A stretch of 64,000 nt of DNA from Rhodobacteraceae bacterium IMCC1909 (GTDB taxonomy: Bacteria > Pseudomonadota > Alphaproteobacteria > Rhodobacterales > Rhodobacteraceae). Each line of letters starts with the position of its first letter. Position 1 is the first letter of the stretch. Location: the NCBI GenBank assembly GCA_030704425.1, contig JAPDHM010000001.1:1-64000 (forward strand), in the 5' to 3' direction. Positions 43,507-52,150 of the stretch are shown in pieces. The notes beneath the pieces were generated by a model. It made no database searches and had not been told where the DNA came from. It worked only from the letters and a program-made list of their open reading frames with translations. The position numbers were made by a program, and so were the translations under genes.

Positions 43507-44352
43507 CTATGAGACAGCGTTCGACAGTGTCCCGATCCCTTGAATGCTTATCGTAAGGACGTCATGTGCTCTCAAATACCTCTTGGGAACCCGACTGCCG
43601 CCGGTACCATCCGGCGATCCTGTGGCGATTACATCGCCCGGATACAAAGTAAACAATGATGAGGCATAGGCGATCTGTTCGGGCAGTGAGAAAATCATCT
43701 CTTGCCCATATGCAGATTGCAACGTTTCCCCGTTCAAGGTGACAGTGAGGTGCAAATCCTCGACAGGCGGCAGGTCATTAGCAGTTGCGATCCACGGCCC
43801 CCATGACCCTGAGTTTGCAAAATTCTTGCCTGCATAGATCGAGTGTTTCTGCCACTCGCGCACTGAACCATCGTTGAAAGGGGCATAGCCCAGCACATGA
43901 TCCATCGCCTGAACTGGCGTCACATGACGAGCGGTTTTCCCGATCACGACCGCAATTTCGCCCTCGTAGTCAAAGCTGTCGGCCGGTGTGCCGCGCGGTA
44001 CCTCCAGAGTGGCACCATGCCCGACAAGTGTCTCGATTTCCTTGCCAAACAGGATGATGTGTTCAGGGCTGGGCGGGGCCACGCCATCAACGGGGTAGGG
44101 CTTGGGATAGTTCATACCAACACAGATAATCTTGCGCGGGTTTGGAATGGGCGGCTGGAATGTGATCTCGGCGATGGGGATTGTTGCGGACAGGTTCACG
44201 GAGCCTTTCAACGCTTCAGATTTTTCAGCATCCAGCAGGTCGCGCAAGGTAGGGTATTGCGCAATGAGGCCGGGGCTTGCCGGAGCAACGGTTTCACCGT
44301 TGAACACACCATAGAGCGCTTGGTCTCGATGTAGAAAGGATCCGATGTTCAT
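43507..44352 (-). CDS. Fumarylacetoacetate hydrolase (FAH)-family protein
   Basis: A 281-residue enzyme of the FAH superfamily (hydrolases, decarboxylases and isomerases acting on oxo acids). Metal ligands are visible in ILFGKEIETLVG and SFDYEGEIAVVIGKTAR (EGE pattern). VLGYAPFNDGSVREWQ and the catalytic-loop end PGDVIATGSPDGTGG (usually GTPxGVG) are present. The S-P-D-G-T-G form is a small deviation. It is the last gene of the mttB-panE-FAH operon, overlapping panE by 4 bp. In this setting it may split or decarboxylate a 2,4-dioxo or acylpyruvate-like intermediate; that is inference. Confidence 0.85.
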   Translation of the reverse strand: MNIGSFLHRDQALYGVFNGETVAPASPGLIAQYPTLRDLLDAEKSEALKGSVNLSATIPIAEITFQPPIPNPRKIICVGMNYPKPYPVDGVAPPSPEHIILFGKEIETLVGHGATLEVPRGTPADSFDYEGEIAVVIGKTARHVTPVQAMDHVLGYAPFNDGSVREWQKHSIYAGKNFANSGSWGPWIATANDLPPVEDLHLTVTLNGETLQSAYGQEMIFSLPEQIAYASSLFTLYPGDVIATGSPDGTGGSRVPKRYLRAHDVLTISIQGIGTLSNAVS

Positions 44353-45284
44353 AGGGTTTTCTTCTCAAATGCGGCTTCGCGTTGGCGTAGAATGGCGGTG
44401 AGCGTGTTATTGTACGGGGTGGAGATAGCCAATTCCCGGCCCATGATCGGCACGATCCCGTTGATTGCATCCAGTTCAGAGACGCGTCGTGCCATGTGAT
44501 CCAGCAACATGGAAGGGCGTGCTTTTGGCATACCTGCGCCGAAGGCCGTGACATAGGCGACTGGATCATCAAATGATAATGGCACCCCTTTGGCCTGCGC
44601 AATCGTATAGGCCTCAAGCATCGCACCAATGGCAATCTGCCATTGGTCGGGATGATCCATCAACTCGCCGACCTTGACGTTGAAGGTTGTGCAGGGTGCG
44701 CTGAAGGTCACGTTGCACAGAAATTTTTCCCAGATCAACTGGGTAATGTTTTCGAACGCCTTGGCGTTGAAACCTGCCCCCTGCCAGACAGCCTCGACGC
44801 GCTTCAATCGATCCGTGACACCGCCGCCCATCTCTCCTATGCGGATCAGCTTCATGCTGTTATGATGGGTGTGGCCGGGGCCTTTCATGGAAGCGCCAAA
44901 ACCGTCAGCAACCCCCAAAAGGACATTGTCTGTGGGCATGTGTTGCGCGATACGTTCGCCCGCGCCAAGTCCGTTCTGGATCGTCAAAACCATCGCATCG
45001 AGGCCGATAACCGCAGCGGCTGCTTGCGCAGCCGAACCCACTCCCGAGGCTTTGGTGGCAAGGATACACAGGTCACAGGTCCCTACATCCGCGATTTGGG
45101 TGGTTGCGCGCACCGATGTGACTGTCCGATCGCCACTGGGCCCTTCAACGCGCAGACCCTTCGCATTGATTACATCGACATGCGCACCCCATGTGTCGAC
45201 GGCCCAAACTTCGTGCCCCGCGTCCGCCAGCAAGGCCGCATAGATGGAACCCATGGCACCTGCGCCGATCACTGCGATTTTCAT
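44349..45284 (-). CDS. Ketopantoate reductase-like (PanE/ApbA) oxidoreductase
   Basis: A 311-residue NADP(H)-dependent 2-oxoacid reductase of the PanE family. The N-terminal motif is IGAGAMGSIYAALLADAGH. TKASGVGSAAQ and the catalytic Lys in IWEKFLCNVTFSA are present, with a C-terminal helical domain ending in a conserved PSMLLDHMARRVSELDAING (landmark). It is not likely to be the housekeeping panE because it overlaps both the mttB and FAH genes in a catabolic operon. It may reduce a 2-oxo acid or oxidise a 2-hydroxy acid of the pathway. Confidence 0.85.
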   Translation of the reverse strand: MKIAVIGAGAMGSIYAALLADAGHEVWAVDTWGAHVDVINAKGLRVEGPSGDRTVTSVRATTQIADVGTCDLCILATKASGVGSAAQAAAAVIGLDAMVLTIQNGLGAGERIAQHMPTDNVLLGVADGFGASMKGPGHTHHNSMKLIRIGEMGGGVTDRLKRVEAVWQGAGFNAKAFENITQLIWEKFLCNVTFSAPCTTFNVKVGELMDHPDQWQIAIGAMLEAYTIAQAKGVPLSFDDPVAYVTAFGAGMPKARPSMLLDHMARRVSELDAINGIVPIMGRELAISTPYNNTLTAILRQREAAFEKKTL

Positions 45285-46831
45285 GGAGCTGTCATCCTTG
45301 TGGCAGGCAGGCGGATATCGAAACGCGCCCGCAAGTCTTGTTCAATTTCTGCACTTATATGCCGTGGAAAGTGGCAGGCAAGCGTATCTGTCACAGTCTT
45401 GCGCGCTGAGGTGTTGATGTTTGGCGCCCCACTGGCAAGCCATGCCTCGGGAGCCTGCCGGTCGGCATGGCTGGGGTATACAAAATCTGATTTCATGCGC
45501 GCATACGTGTCGGCGTGGCCAAGAAAATGGCCCTCAGCGTGGACAATCTGGGCGATCGTTTCCGTCGATAAGGTTGTTTTGCTCACTTCGATGGAACCCG
45601 CAGCTTGCAAGATCGCGCCTAGCATATCGTTGTCGATGACGTAAGCCTCCAAAGAGGTGGCCATCAGGCCGGCCTGCGTGCCGGCGGCCTGAGTGATCAG
45701 GTTGGCCCCGGCTTGGGCGGCAAGTGTTACCGACAAGGCCTTTTCAAACCCCGATTGCGCGTCCGGCAGCTTGCTGTCTGTCGCGCCTGCAATTGTTGAA
45801 TTGGGCAGATCATAGAAGCGAGCAATTTGGGTGGCCGCTGCAGTCAGGATCGCTTGCTCGCCGCTGCCACCCGCCATGCCGCCTGATCGCAGGTCCGTTA
45901 CCATTGGGCGCGCGCCATAGATCGCGCGCACGTCTGGGTCGAGGGTCCAGGCAAACAGCATACCAGCCAAAGTTTCTGCATTGGTCTGCGCCAGACAGCC
46001 TGCAATGGTAACAGGACTGGACGCACCCATCTGCCCGAAGGTGTTCACCATCACTGGAATTCCTGACTGCACAGCGGCGGCCATGACCTCGCAGGCGTCG
46101 GCGTCAAAGCGCAGTGGCGGGACAGCGTGGTTGATATTGAGGGACAGGAACGGCTTTTTGCGGAATGCCTGTTCTGACCCGGCAATCGCATAGCACATTT
46201 GCGCGATGTCGCTGACGTGCGCCGGGTGGCTGGCGCTGACCATCACGTGTTTTGACGTTCCCGCCAAAGATGCGAAGGCGGTGTTTACGTCCAGCGCATG
46301 TGTGGTCAGCATATCGCCTGCAATCATCGAGCGCGAGAAAAATTGCACGTGTTCAAGCTTGTCCACAAGCCGTGCAGCGTCATAAAGATCGGCCAGCGTT
46401 GCGGCGCGGTAGGTGCCGTCCGACATGTCCACGATACTGGGTGAGGCCCCGCCAGAGCCCGCATGAACCTTTGCCCTGGTAAGGTCCAGATCCTGACTTT
46501 CTGCCCTGCCAAAAAGCTGAAACCCACGGCGAAATCCCTCAAGCGCTTGGGTGACAAGCACACGTGGAAACAGCAACCGACCGTCCGAGGTCAGCCTGCC
46601 ACCGCGTGCTGTGACGGCATCAACCACAACCTGTGGTGCCTCGCTCATTCCAACCCGATCAAGGATGTCAAGTGAGGCTGCATGAATGCGCGCAAGTCCC
46701 TCATCGTCCAGCGGGTTGAGGCGACCGGCAATTGGTGCTGCGCGGGGTGCGCCCTGCGTGGCTTGCGGGTCCCCGGATTTACGCCGACCTCCTGTGCGTC
46801 TGCGCGGTACAATGTCAGATGTGTGATCCAT
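45281..46831 (-). CDS. MttB-family (trimethylamine methyltransferase-like) protein, non-pyrrolysine
   Basis: A 516-residue member of the MttB superfamily (COG5598), which transfers methyl groups from quaternary amines to a corrinoid protein. Landmarks are LNPLDDEGLARIHAASLDIL near the start, GSGGASPSIVDM, SASHPAHVSDIAQMCYAIAG and NTFGQMGASSPVTIAGCLAQ. There is no in-frame TAG, so it belongs to the non-Pyl branch that includes glycine-betaine methyltransferases. The ATG at 46831 is chosen; a TTG further up is not supported. No corrinoid protein (MttC-like) or activating protein is in the window. The gene is first of a three-gene operon, divergent from a LysR gene. Confidence 0.87.
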   Translation of the reverse strand: MDHTSDIVPRRRTGGRRKSGDPQATQGAPRAAPIAGRLNPLDDEGLARIHAASLDILDRVGMSEAPQVVVDAVTARGGRLTSDGRLLFPRVLVTQALEGFRRGFQLFGRAESQDLDLTRAKVHAGSGGASPSIVDMSDGTYRAATLADLYDAARLVDKLEHVQFFSRSMIAGDMLTTHALDVNTAFASLAGTSKHVMVSASHPAHVSDIAQMCYAIAGSEQAFRKKPFLSLNINHAVPPLRFDADACEVMAAAVQSGIPVMVNTFGQMGASSPVTIAGCLAQTNAETLAGMLFAWTLDPDVRAIYGARPMVTDLRSGGMAGGSGEQAILTAAATQIARFYDLPNSTIAGATDSKLPDAQSGFEKALSVTLAAQAGANLITQAAGTQAGLMATSLEAYVIDNDMLGAILQAAGSIEVSKTTLSTETIAQIVHAEGHFLGHADTYARMKSDFVYPSHADRQAPEAWLASGAPNINTSARKTVTDTLACHFPRHISAEIEQDLRARFDIRLPATRMTAP

Positions 46832-46874
46832 GGAACCTGTGTGTTTGTGACCTCTGCACTCTCGCTGTCGCAAG

Positions 46875-46888
46875 GTTTGTCGACAAAC
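46875..46888. promoter_or_regulatory. 14-bp perfect palindrome between mttB-like and lysR genes
   Basis: GTTTGTCGACAAAC is a perfect palindrome in the 111-bp divergent spacer and is followed by a partial repeat AACTTGTCT. Its position suits an operator for the LysR regulator or another dimeric protein controlling both directions. Confidence 0.5.
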
Positions 46889-46942
46889 AACTTGTCTGGT
46901 GATTATAAATAAAGATAACTACGGTTATAGGACGGGTTACAT

Positions 46943-47833
46943 ATGCGACGCACGCCAAGGAAATTGCCACTGACAGCCTTGCGTGCCTTCGAGGTTGCGG
47001 CGAGGCGGCTCAGCTTCAAGGACGCCGCTGATGAGCTTTGCGTCAGTGCGACAACCGTGAGTAATCAAATCCGCGAGTTGGAGCGAGATTGGCGCTGCAA
47101 GCTGTTCATCCGCAAGACGCGGGCCGTTGTACTGACCGACGAGGGGCGATCCTTGAGCCGCGTTTTGTCCAAAGCGTTTGATGATATCAGGGCTGAGGTC
47201 GAAGTGTACGGCCAAAGCACTCGCAAGACAGTGACCCTTGCTGTCGGGCCAATTTTCGGGACCCGTTGGCTGGTGCCGCGCCTTGCGCAATTTCGCAGCG
47301 ATCTGCCCAACATCGAACTGATCTTGCATGACAGCCCGCGCATCACCGATGCCGTCATGATGGGGACGCATCTGGCGGTAGATTGGGGTGAAGGAAGCTG
47401 GTCAGGTCTACAAAACTACCACCTGATGGACATCACTTATGCGCCTGTTCTGAGCAAAGCGTTGATGGCCGAACGGGGCGGTTTGAAAAGCCCTAAAAAC
47501 TTGGCGCGCTACACGATCATTCACCAACGCGACCGGTCCGAATGGGCGGCATGGCTTACCCTAGCGGGTTGCGCAGGTCTGACGCTGAAAGAGGAAATCA
47601 CCATTACGGATACAAATACGGTGATGCATGCCGCGCTTGAAGGGCAAGGGGTGTCCTTGGGGATATTTCCCTTTGTTGATCAGGAGTTGAAAGCTGGCAA
47701 ACTGGTCAAACCCTTTGACATTGAGTTGAAACCGACACGGTCCTTTTATTTGCTTGCTAAACCCAGCAGTGAGCGCACGCCAGAAGTCGCGTCGGTCATA
47801 CGCTGGCTTCTGGACCAGGCCGGGGCGTCATAA
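46943..47833 (+). CDS. LysR-family regulator, GcvA-like
   Basis: A 296-residue LysR protein of the GcvA branch. It starts RRTPRKLPLTALRAFEVAAR (landmark), followed by RRLSFKDAADELCVSATTVSNQIRELE. The effector domain contains GTHLAVDWGEGSW. GcvA-like regulators often control amine or C1-related operons. It is divergent from the mttB-panE-FAH operon, with a palindrome between, so it is the likely regulator. The end overlaps the convergent peptidase-E-like gene by 6 bp. Confidence 0.88.
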   Translation: MRRTPRKLPLTALRAFEVAARRLSFKDAADELCVSATTVSNQIRELERDWRCKLFIRKTRAVVLTDEGRSLSRVLSKAFDDIRAEVEVYGQSTRKTVTLAVGPIFGTRWLVPRLAQFRSDLPNIELILHDSPRITDAVMMGTHLAVDWGEGSWSGLQNYHLMDITYAPVLSKALMAERGGLKSPKNLARYTIIHQRDRSEWAAWLTLAGCAGLTLKEEITITDTNTVMHAALEGQGVSLGIFPFVDQELKAGKLVKPFDIELKPTRSFYLLAKPSSERTPEVASVIRWLLDQAGAS

Positions 47834-48529
47834 GGAAAGACGGGTCTGTGTGACCGTGGCATCGGCTGCACGTTTTATATGATAGGCTGACGCATCAGGC
47901 TCTGCACTGCATAGGTCTACCGGACCGGATGCGTCAAAAACCACTGCGACTCCGTCGTCGATTGCAATCGTGTCAGGCATGGTGCGCCCCGCAACCGCGC
48001 GGAGTAGCGCCGGTTGTCTGTCTGTTTCCGTTGAATAGTGCGGGCAGGCGCCGCCCTTGATCAGCCCTAAGCCTTTCAGCGGGCGCATGGGGCCACTGCC
48101 GGAGTGAAACAAGAAGCGGTCGAACCAGCAGACGGCGCCTGCACTTACTCCGGCCACGGGAAGCCCGCGCCGCGCCGCATCACACAAGACGCGGTCCCAC
48201 CCGTTGCTACGCCAGAGGGCAACCATTTTTTCGGTATCGCCGCCGCCCACGTAAATCATGTCGAGTGCGTTCAGTTTGTCCGCAAGGGATTGTGCATCCA
48301 ATTTCATCGGTAGGTGAACATGGCTAGTGGTTTCACCTGCAAAACGGGCATGAAAACGCGCGACCTTAAGCGGGTCGTCATTACTGGCCGTTCCGATAAA
48401 CCCGAGTCGCGGTTTAGTTTGACCCGCCTGCCTCAGGCAAAAGTCGTCAAGCATCGAGTGGGTCTCATGGGTAAAGCCGCCGCCACCTATTGCAGTTATG
48501 GTGATGCCCTGCACGCCTAGCCCTTTCAT
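47828..48529 (-). CDS. Peptidase E-like (S51) protein
   Basis: A 233-residue serine peptidase of family S51 with a class I glutamine-amidotransferase-like fold. The nucleophile lies in GVSAGAVCWF (Ser about residue 130), with YVGGGDTEKMV before it and an Asp/His-rich end (CPHYSTETDRQPALL) after it. Family members cleave Asp-Xaa dipeptides or act on cyanophycin-type bonds. It sits beside a dipeptide-type ABC transporter, which suggests uptake and cleavage of a small amide- or peptide-bonded compound. It is divergent from the transporter operon. Confidence 0.82.
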   Translation of the reverse strand: MKGLGVQGITITAIGGGGFTHETHSMLDDFCLRQAGQTKPRLGFIGTASNDDPLKVARFHARFAGETTSHVHLPMKLDAQSLADKLNALDMIYVGGGDTEKMVALWRSNGWDRVLCDAARRGLPVAGVSAGAVCWFDRFLFHSGSGPMRPLKGLGLIKGGACPHYSTETDRQPALLRAVAGRTMPDTIAIDDGVAVVFDASGPVDLCSAEPDASAYHIKRAADATVTQTRLSL

Positions 48530-48745
48530 GTTATTTTCAAATGGAACCCTCAGAAAACTGTATTTGTTCTGTGCCTGTCAACCGGCAACTATGGGGAGGG
48601 GTGCAGGCCCTCAAATCGATGATGGATGAGGTTTTTCATATCTATTAATAAGCCAATTTGCGTTTGTCGGTTTGTAACTGCAGGAAGGAACATCTTTTTA
48701 AAGCGAGCGCGCAAAAGCCGCTCCGCGACATTGGGGGGAAGAAAC

Positions 48746-50224
48746 ATGAAAAAACTAATTACGATGGTATCTGCGATTGCGCTTTCCGCTGGAATGGCCG
48801 CAGCCGAACCAAGCGGAACATTCCGTCAAGCACACGAGCTTGGCTTTGGCGCGCAATCGAGCCTTGATCCGATTTCTAAGGGGCGCGTGTTCCAGATTAC
48901 CGAAAAGATTATGAGCCGGCTTGTGCGTCCTGGTTTGGATGGCAAGCCCCAAGCCGATCTTGCGACAAGCTGGGAAGCCAACGAGGACGCAACCGTCTGG
49001 ACGTTCAAGCTACGCGAAGGTGTGATGTTTCACGATGGGTCCACATTTGAAGCGGAGGATGTAGTTTACTCGCTGAACCGGGTGCTGGATCCCGAAAGCG
49101 ACAGCCCGGCGCGGTCTGCGGTGAAAATGATCACAGAAGTGAAAGCGCTGGACGGTATGACTGTGCAGATCACGCTGGACACACCTTTTGCCGACATGCC
49201 GTTGCAACTGATGGATTACCGGTTGCGGATGCTGAACGAAGGGTCGGGCGATACGATTGCGATGACCGGCAACGGAACTGGCCCCTTCAAGGTCGAGAAA
49301 TTTGATGCGGAAGGCACCACAACCCTTGTTGCAAATCCCGACTATTGGGAGGGTGCGCCCGGTGTGGCGCGGATGGAGATCATTGGCATTGCTGACGGTC
49401 AAGCCCGTTTGCAGGCGCTCTTGGGCGGTCAGATCGACATGGAGCGGGGGATTACTGCCCAGCAACAGGTCATGCTGAAAGGTTCTGACAAGTTCAACGT
49501 TCAGGTGATTCCAACTGGCAACTGGCGCGGCCTTGTTTTCCGCACAGATGTGGAACCGTTCAGCGACATTCGCGTCCGTCAGGCCGTTCGCATGGCGGCG
49601 GACCGCGAAGAATTGGTGGCATTGGTGTTGGGCGGCGAAGGTGTCGTCGCCTGTGACACACCAGTTGAGCCTAACGACCAGTATCGCGCTGCCCTCAGCT
49701 GTCCGCAGGACATCGAAAAAGCCAAGGCGCTGTTGGTCGAGGCTGGCTATCCTGATGGCATCGACATTGACGTGTATGTTGCGACGCTAGAGCCCACATG
49801 GCCCACCTTGGCCGTCGCTTATCAAGAACAGGCTGCCGCTGCGGGCATTCGTGTGAACGTGGTGCAGGCCCCGACCGATGGTTATTGGTCCGAGGTCTGG
49901 ATGAAGAAAGACGTGGCTGCGACCCGCTGGAACGAACGCCCTGCAGATCAGGCGCTGCACGAGATCTACCTGTCGACTGCAAAGTGGAACGAAAGCTACT
50001 ACAAAGATGAAAAGCTAGACGCGATGTTGGGCGATGCCCGTCGTGAGTTGGATTTCAACAAACGCAAGGCGATTTATGTGGCAGCCCAAGAGCACCTGCT
50101 GGAGACTGCTGGCACGTTGATCCCCTACACAGTGACCAAGCTGATTGGCGTATCGTCGCGGGTGTCAAACCTTGACGAGGTCAAGAACGACGCCGTGCGC
50201 TGGCACATGATCACGGTTGAGTAA
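48746..50224 (+). CDS. Dipeptide/oligopeptide-type ABC transporter substrate-binding protein
   Basis: A 492-residue SBP_bac_5 (DppA/OppA-type) periplasmic protein. The ATG at 48746 follows GGGGGGAAG and starts a signal peptide (ITMVSAIALSAGMAAA-EPS); the longer frame lacks both. Landmarks are LATSWEANEDATVWTFKLREGVMFHDG (residues about 80-105) and VYSLNRVLDPES, the usual SBP_bac_5 signature zone. QAVRMAADREELVALVLGGEG is also present. Such proteins may carry peptides, nickel, opines or other charged organics. It heads the operon continuing through permeases, a double ATPase, an LDH2 dehydrogenase and a cupin. Confidence 0.88.
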   Translation: MKKLITMVSAIALSAGMAAAEPSGTFRQAHELGFGAQSSLDPISKGRVFQITEKIMSRLVRPGLDGKPQADLATSWEANEDATVWTFKLREGVMFHDGSTFEAEDVVYSLNRVLDPESDSPARSAVKMITEVKALDGMTVQITLDTPFADMPLQLMDYRLRMLNEGSGDTIAMTGNGTGPFKVEKFDAEGTTTLVANPDYWEGAPGVARMEIIGIADGQARLQALLGGQIDMERGITAQQQVMLKGSDKFNVQVIPTGNWRGLVFRTDVEPFSDIRVRQAVRMAADREELVALVLGGEGVVACDTPVEPNDQYRAALSCPQDIEKAKALLVEAGYPDGIDIDVYVATLEPTWPTLAVAYQEQAAAAGIRVNVVQAPTDGYWSEVWMKKDVAATRWNERPADQALHEIYLSTAKWNESYYKDEKLDAMLGDARRELDFNKRKAIYVAAQEHLLETAGTLIPYTVTKLIGVSSRVSNLDEVKNDAVRWHMITVE

Positions 50225-50251
50225 CTTGGCAGTTCATTGCTGAATCGGAGG

Positions 50252-50277
50252 AGGGCGTGCGGATATTCCCACGCCCT
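50252..50277 (+). terminator. Hairpin between binding-protein and permease genes
   Basis: AGGGCGTG and CACGCCCT form a perfect 8-bp stem with a 10-base loop, followed by TCGTCTCTCT. It lies 27 bp past the binding-protein stop. The expected effect is more binding protein than permease. Confidence 0.6.
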
Positions 50278-50306
50278 TCGTCTCTCTAACAAACGGATAT
50301 TGATCT

Positions 50307-51266
50307 ATGCTGGCAATGCTGCTCCGCCGATTGTTCCTAGGGCTTGTCACAGTCTGGATCGTCTCCATGATCATTTTCGCCGGTGTCGAAATGCTGCCAG
50401 GCGACAGTTGCACAGCGTTCCTTGAACGCGAAGCCAAAGGCAAACTGCTAGAGAATTGCCGCGAGGCGCAAGGCCTGAACCGTCCCGCAGCAGAGCGGTA
50501 TTTTGACTGGGCCACAAGTGCCGCGCGCGGTGATCTGGGCATCTCTGCCAATGGCGAAAAGAGCATTGCCGAACTGGTCGGCGACCGGCTGGGCAATTCG
50601 TTGCTGCTGGCCGCGTGTTCGCTGGCGCTCGGGGTGCCTTTGGCGATCTTCCTTGGTGTTGTCACAGGCCTGTGGCGGGACCGCCCGGTTGATTTGGCTG
50701 TTTCCACGTTGGCAATTTTCGCCATGACGATCCCTGAATTCGTCTCTGCGACGGTTCTGATCCTTGTCTTTTCGGTCTGGCTAGGGTGGTTACCAGGCAT
50801 TGTGCTGACCTCTGCCAGCGCGCCGGCATCCGAGTTTTTCCCTGAGATTATTCTGCCTGTTTTAGTGCTGACCATGGTGATGACCGCGCATATCCTGCGC
50901 ATGGTGCGGTCTTCGGTAATAGAGGTCATGGCAGGCGACTATATCCAGATGGCGACCCTCAAAGGTGTGCCGTATTGGCGCATCGTTTTCTGGCACGCAT
51001 TGCCGAATGCGCTTTTGCCCGCGATCAATGTGGTCGCTTTGACGATAGCTTGGCTTTTGGGCGGGGTGGTCGTGATCGAAGTTGTGTTCAATTACCCCGG
51101 ACTGGGCCGTATGATGATCGACGCCATATCTGACCGCGATTTACCCGTTGTCCAAGCCATCGCGCTGATCGTCGCGACGGTTTACGTCTGTGTGAACCTG
51201 TCTGCAGACATACTGACTATGTTCGCCAACCCGCGCTTGCGCACCTTGCACATGAGGCGCGGATGA
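50307..51266 (+). CDS. DppB-type ABC transporter permease
   Basis: A 319-residue permease. The start MLRRLFLGL-like helix is followed by the long periplasmic loop typical of DppB (residues about 30-95, with LGISANGEKSIAELVGDRLGNS). Five further hydrophobic segments follow. The coupling EAA-type motif is MATLKGVPYWRIVFWHALPNALLP (landmark). It overlaps dppC by 4 bp. Confidence 0.88.
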   Translation: MLAMLLRRLFLGLVTVWIVSMIIFAGVEMLPGDSCTAFLEREAKGKLLENCREAQGLNRPAAERYFDWATSAARGDLGISANGEKSIAELVGDRLGNSLLLAACSLALGVPLAIFLGVVTGLWRDRPVDLAVSTLAIFAMTIPEFVSATVLILVFSVWLGWLPGIVLTSASAPASEFFPEIILPVLVLTMVMTAHILRMVRSSVIEVMAGDYIQMATLKGVPYWRIVFWHALPNALLPAINVVALTIAWLLGGVVVIEVVFNYPGLGRMMIDAISDRDLPVVQAIALIVATVYVCVNLSADILTMFANPRLRTLHMRRG

Positions 51267-52150
51267 CCGTCACGTCAGCCTCTCCACAAAACACCGGTTT
51301 GATGCGGACTTTGTCGGTCCTGCGCGATGTCGTCTCGCGCCCATCAGGTGCGATTGGCCTTTTCTTGGTGGTTTTCCATGTGGTGCTGGCATTGGTCAGC
51401 CCATGGATCGTGCCGTATGACTACAAGGCGATGAATTCAGCGATGATGCTGACAGGGCCAGAGGCGACCCACTGGCTGGGCACCGATCATCTGGGTCGCG
51501 ATGTCTTTACCCGTGTCCTCCTTGGCGGGCGCGAGGCGCTTTTGGTCACAGGTATCGCGACGCCTATCGCGGTCACATGGGGCGGCTTTGTTGGAATCCT
51601 GTTTGGGTTGATCGGCGGGCGTATCGACGAAGTGTTGATGCGCGTTGTTGATGCCTTCCTGTCGCTGCCATGGATCTTGAAAATGCTGGTGCTGATTGTA
51701 ACTTTTGGCACCGGCATCGAAGTGCTGATCCCGACGCTGGCGTTCTTCTACGGCATTCCGGTGATCCGCATCGCACGTGCTGCAACCCATGATGTTGTGG
51801 CGCGCGACTTCGTCTCGGCAGCCCGTGCCCGGGGGCACAGCCGTATGACCATCATCCGGCATGAGCTACTGCCCAACGTGCTGGATACGCTGATGGTTGA
51901 GGGCGCGATGCGCTGGTCGTGGATGTTGCTGGCGTTCTCGTCACTGTCGTTCCTCGGATTTGGTGTGTCTCCGCCAACACCTGATTGGGGGTTAATGATT
52001 GCGGATGCCCGCGGATTTATGTCGTTCGCGCCTTGGGGCGTTCTGGGGCCGGTCATTGCAGTGTCCTCGCTCATTATCGGGATCAATTTGACAGCAGACG
52101 CGTTGGCCAAGGCCCTAGGGATTGACCGTGCACAAAAGGCGCCAGTATGA
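51263..52150 (+). CDS. DppC-type ABC transporter permease
   Basis: A 295-residue permease with six hydrophobic segments. The family stretch HWLGTDHLGRDVFTRVLLGGR is present (landmark), as is the coupling motif FVSAARARGHSRMTIIRHELLPN. SFLGFGVSPPTPDWGLMI near the end is highly typical of DppC. It overlaps the ATPase gene by ATGA. Confidence 0.9.
   Translation: MTVTSASPQNTGLMRTLSVLRDVVSRPSGAIGLFLVVFHVVLALVSPWIVPYDYKAMNSAMMLTGPEATHWLGTDHLGRDVFTRVLLGGREALLVTGIATPIAVTWGGFVGILFGLIGGRIDEVLMRVVDAFLSLPWILKMLVLIVTFGTGIEVLIPTLAFFYGIPVIRIARAATHDVVARDFVSAARARGHSRMTIIRHELLPNVLDTLMVEGAMRWSWMLLAFSSLSFLGFGVSPPTPDWGLMIADARGFMSFAPWGVLGPVIAVSSLIIGINLTADALAKALGIDRAQKAPV

Noticed and set aside
44643-45644. 333-codon plus-strand frame
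   Set aside because: It lies antisense to the PanE-like and MttB-like genes, has no family motif and reflects GC-rich codon structure of the real genes.
45281-46831. Pyrrolysine-containing trimethylamine methyltransferase
   Set aside because: The frame is full length without an internal TAG, and no pyl genes are seen.
50234-50929. 231-codon minus-strand frame
   Set aside because: Antisense to the DppB-type permease; rich in Ser/Arg/Pro as expected for a shadow frame.
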